From Adineta steineri (Eukaryota; Rotifera; Eurotatoria; Adinetida; Adinetidae): a stretch of DNA of 64,000 nucleotides. The translations under genes and the position numbers were made by a program. Shown here one piece after another: positions 61,001 to 64,000 of the stretch. The notes under the pieces were generated by a model. The model saw only the letters and a program-made list of their open reading frames with translations. It was not told the DNA's origin and made no database searches. How positions within the stretch are numbered: position 1 is the first letter of the stretch; each line of letters starts with the position of its first letter. The DNA is taken from positions 1-64,000 of the forward strand of contig CAJNOI010000028.1 of assembly GCA_905250115.1 (NCBI GenBank), in the 5' to 3' direction.

Positions 61001-63083
61001 GATGAATTACGTTTAATTTCACAAACAAATGAAATACAATCTGAGACAACTACGCAATCGAATGACATTCCACAGCCAATAGTAACAGAAGTTCCTAGTA
61101 AATCAAAATGGGATGATGACGACGATGATAATGATAGCCGTAGTGATAATAAACAACAAGAAGAAGAAATGATAGTAAATTCAGTACAACAAAATCAGAT
61201 TCAATCAGAATCGTAAGTTTATTATTGTATAAGAAGAAAATCTTTAACTTTGTTATGATATTTATCTTTAGTTCATCAAAAGTACAACCAATTAGTCCAA
61301 TAGTAAATAATTCTGTTGAAACTTCATCAAATATTGAAAAATCTAATGAAATTCCATCAGTATCGGATAAACAACAAGAGAAATCAACTGAACAATCATC
61401 ATCAAGTAATACACGAAAAGAAAAAGATTCTTCGACGAAAGAACGTCGTCAACGACGAACACCAAGTCAAGATCGTGAGCGTGATCGGCATCATCGACCA
61501 TCAAGTCGAGATCGTGAACGTGAACGTGATCGTCATCGTCGAACATCTAGTCGTGAACGACGTCCTTATCATTCATCATCAAATAATCGTTATCGTAATT
61601 ATCCTGAAAAAGATGATTATCATCGTCGAAGAAATTATGATGATCGATATAGCAATAGTCGTCGTCGACGATACTCACCACCAGCATCATCATCTCGAAA
61701 TCGATATAATGATAGATATAGAGGTTAGATATCTTGAAAGTTTTTTTAAATAGATTTGAATTAATTAATTTTTCTTAAGGTCGTGATCGTGATTATTATA
61801 ATAGAGATCGTAAAAGAAATGATGATCGTGACCGTGATCGTCATCGTTCATCTCGTGATAAAAATACTCGTCCAACACAATCAAAACTATCCAGTCGTCG
61901 AAAGAAAACATCTAGTTCATCATCAAGTTCAAGTTCTGCATCCGGTTCTCGTTCATCTTCATCATCTTCATCGTCATCATCAGGATCCTCTTCGTCCTCC
62001 TCATCATCGTCCGGCTCTTCATCAAGTAGTTCATCTGGATCGTAAGTTTTTTTTTGATTTTATCAACAATCATTTATTTTAAAATTTTCAATATTGTAGA
62101 AAATCTCCATCCGGACAAAATCAACGTATTCCAACTCCACCAGTACGCAAACGTTTACCTACACCACCTAATCCTGATGATGAAAATATTTTTGTATCTT
62201 TGCCAGTTGTGAAAGCACGTGAAGCACCTGAACGAAGACAGATTAAAATTGAATTGGCAAAATCTATGCCATTACCACCTTCAACATCACCAGGTAAAAT
62301 CAATACTTGTAATTTTTCTTAATAAAAAATATAATATTTATCTAAATAGTTCGACCAGCTCCACCGCCACCTCTTCCTCTTTATGATCCTGAAGAAGATG
62401 ATGAATCATCAAATACAGCAACAACACATTTACAAGATCGTATTGGTGAACATGAAGATATGGAACTTGATGATCTTGATGAACCAGAACCAACATCAAC
62501 AGATGATTTAACTTCTTCAACAACTTTTATGGAAGAACAATCAGTACAATCAATAACTGCAACACCTCCAGTACTACCACCTGTTATATCTCTTTATGAC
62601 GATGATGCTAATCAAGAAGCAAACATTCCATCCGATAGTAACCAAGTAAATAAATTCGTATGTTCATATATAAATAATTTCATAAATTATTATTTAGGAA
62701 CAAAGTAATGATGCTGGTAGTGTTGTACAAGTAGTAACTTCATCAAATGAAATCAACAATGAAAAGAAATCATCAAAACATCGATCCAGTAAAATAAAAT
62801 TCACAAATATTTTTTAAAATTATTTATTTATTTTTTTATTAGCATCACGTTCTTCGGCATCAAGTTCATCATCCGATAGTGATACAAGTAGTTCAACATC
62901 ATCTTCATCTACTCGATCTTCACATTCACCATCACCTCATCCAAATAAAAAGAAAGAATCAACACAGTAAATAAACTAAACAGATTTATTTTCTGATATT
63001 TATTTTTATTTTTTTTCTTCTATAGTCGTCAACAGAATGGTGACAATAGTTCAAATTCTAAATATAAATCACGACGTCGTTAA
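58056..63083 (+). CDS. PPIG: RS-domain cyclophilin (PPIG/NKTR type)
   Basis: A nuclear peptidyl-prolyl isomerase associated with splicing factors. Eighteen exons: 58056-58125, 58177-58251, 58300-58407, 58687-58731, 58788-58875, 58935-58964, 59506-59645, 59697-60042, 60094-60163, 60213-60699, 60753-61212, 61272-61723, 61780-62041, 62100-62293, 62350-62645, 62698-62788, 62843-62966, 63026-63083; 1131 residues. Residues about 10-182 are a cyclophilin domain: [15 protein letters not shown] has the catalytic Arg, Phe and Gln, and HLDGKHVVFG has His in place of Trp121 of CypA, as in PPIG. Lys/Ser-rich and RS/RD-rich segments follow, including [10 protein letters not shown], the PPIG/NKTR-specific motif. 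The C-terminal part is Ser-rich with a proline-rich acidic section. The 541-bp intron after exon 6 is atypically long. Confidence 0.9.
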
Positions 63084-63263
63084 AACATTCTTTTTTTTTG
63101 TTACACACAGACATTCTTGTGTATATGTTTTTTCTTGTCCATCTTTAATCTTCTTGTTTTTTTTACCTAGTCTATATCTTTGTTCTTTTGTTTGTGCGTA
63201 AGGACATAAAAAACAAAAAAAAACCTAATGATGAATTTTTGTTCGATTTCTTTTTTTTTCCAG

Positions 63264-64000
63264 ATATTTCTATTCATGATTGATCCAACAGCAACAATAA
63301 ATGATTCAGGTGGTGGCAATAGCCATTCATCAAAAAGAAATTTTAATTGCTTTATAAGACCAAGAATTTTATTAACCGGTTTACGTCGTTCAGGTAAAAC
63401 ATCCATACAACGTGTTATATTTACTAAAATGTCACCATCACAAACACAATTTCTTGAATCAACACCACATTTAACATTAAATCAATTTTCATGTGGTTCA
63501 TTTATTAATTTTCAAGTACAAGAACTACCCGGTCAGTTACAAGTATTTACATCAGGACATAATAGTGGTAGTGGAGGAAATAGTGGATTAGCATCATCAT
63601 ATGATGATGATACAATGACAAGTATGGTTGGTGGTGGTTATGATATGGAACGTTTATTAAAACGTTGCAATGCTGTTGTATATATCATTGATGCTCAAGA
63701 TGATTATTCAGAGTCAATTGTACGGTTAAATGTAATTATACAAATAGGTAGACGAGTTAATCCAAGAATACGATATGAAGTATTTATACATAAAGTTGAT
63801 CAGTTATCAGACGAAGCCAAAACTGAAACACAACGAGATATTCATAATCAGGTATGTATATGTCATTTCTTTCATTAAATAAATTCTACAATCGTATAGA
63901 GAACTTATTTTGATAAATATCTCATTCTATTTAGGTACGAGATCGTTTTGCTGATACTGTTGGTGGAGGGGATATGTGGTCATCAACGTCCAATACGCCT
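63264..64000 (+). CDS. RRAGC: RagC/RagD-like small GTPase (3' end outside the window)
   Basis: RagC/D partners RagA/B on lysosomes to recruit mTORC1 when amino acids are available. The ATG is at 63276, 12 bases after an acceptor (TTCCAG ending 63263); exons 63276-63851 and 63935 to beyond 64000. The first 214 residues show RPRILLTGLRRSGKTS (P-loop, 28-43), HKMSP-like TKMSP, FLEST, then G3 as QELPGQ, VYIIDAQDDY, FIHKVDQLSDE (G4, 171-181) and ETQRDIHNQ, all diagnostic of RagC/D. Unusual points: Asp of the DxPG motif is Glu83, and a Gly/Ser-rich insert of about 30 residues (94-121) replaces the compact switch II segment. It begins 192 bp after the cyclophilin stop on the same strand. Confidence 0.88.

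Noticed and set aside
60496-61753. Alternative open frames rich in Met/Ile/His overlapping the cyclophilin RS region
   Set aside because: Out-of-frame readings of GAT/CGT/TCA repeats; the RS frame has continuous GT-AG exon phases from the cyclophilin domain onward.

Overview
The window is a eukaryotic, AT-rich genomic scaffold segment with two 100-N assembly gaps (18472-18571 and 43313-43412). Genes are compact, most introns are about 45-70 bp GT-AG introns, and nearly every reading frame can be completed by joining such exons. Animal-specific families (PHF12, MIER, SH2D4, RACGAP1, CDCA3, Ly6-type, class C GPCR, RagC/D) place it in Metazoa. A long LEA-like amphipathic repeat protein, an ankyrin/ADP-ribosyltransferase fusion, an intronless EGF-7TM receptor, an intronless bacterial-type M20 amidohydrolase and TGTGGG-like motifs together point to a bdelloid rotifer (Adineta/Rotaria type). 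That assignment is an inference, not something the sequence states.

Layout. 0-9.6 kb: ribosomal protein uL13/RPL13A (-), PHF12-like PHD/FHA corepressor subunit (+, with a hAT MITE in an intron and an apparent 1-nt homopolymer frameshift), then a small gene (+) whose product carries a strong BH3 motif. 13.3-21.4 kb: thiopurine methyltransferase (-), a 13-exon LEA-like gene (+) with tandemly duplicated 29-codon exons, a TRM9-like tRNA methyltransferase (+). 22.6-27.5 kb: an island without introns (EGF-7TM receptor, ankyrin-ART, a broken GNAT, M20 amidohydrolase) bounded by inverted copies of a GGGTGTGGGTG motif. 27.7-38.6 kb: an unidentified 12-exon coiled-coil protein (-), then two tandem lipid phosphate phosphatases and a MIER-like ELM2-SANT protein (+) in close head-to-tail order. 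41.9-50.3 kb: class C-like 7TM receptor (+, interrupted by a gap), Ly6/three-finger GPI protein (-), and a RACGAP1-like protein with coiled coil and C1 domain but no RhoGAP domain (+). 51.5-64 kb: SH2D4 (-), UBFD1 and an SLC25 carrier (+), CDCA3-like (-), a PPIG-type RS cyclophilin (+) and the 5' part of a RagC/D GTPase (+).

Themes. Several same-strand neighbours are only about 115-300 bp apart, and the downstream gene has a clear 3' splice acceptor just before its ATG with no visible 5' exon. This fits polycistronic transcription with spliced-leader trans-splicing, which is known in bdelloids. Divergent pairs share short promoters (SH2D4/UBFD1 425 bp; CDCA3-like/PPIG 344 bp). Several non-autonomous DNA transposons (MITEs) are recognisable, three with convincing target-site duplications or superfamily hallmarks. 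Intron-exon structures were built by hand from reading frame and splice consensus; no transcript or database evidence was available.
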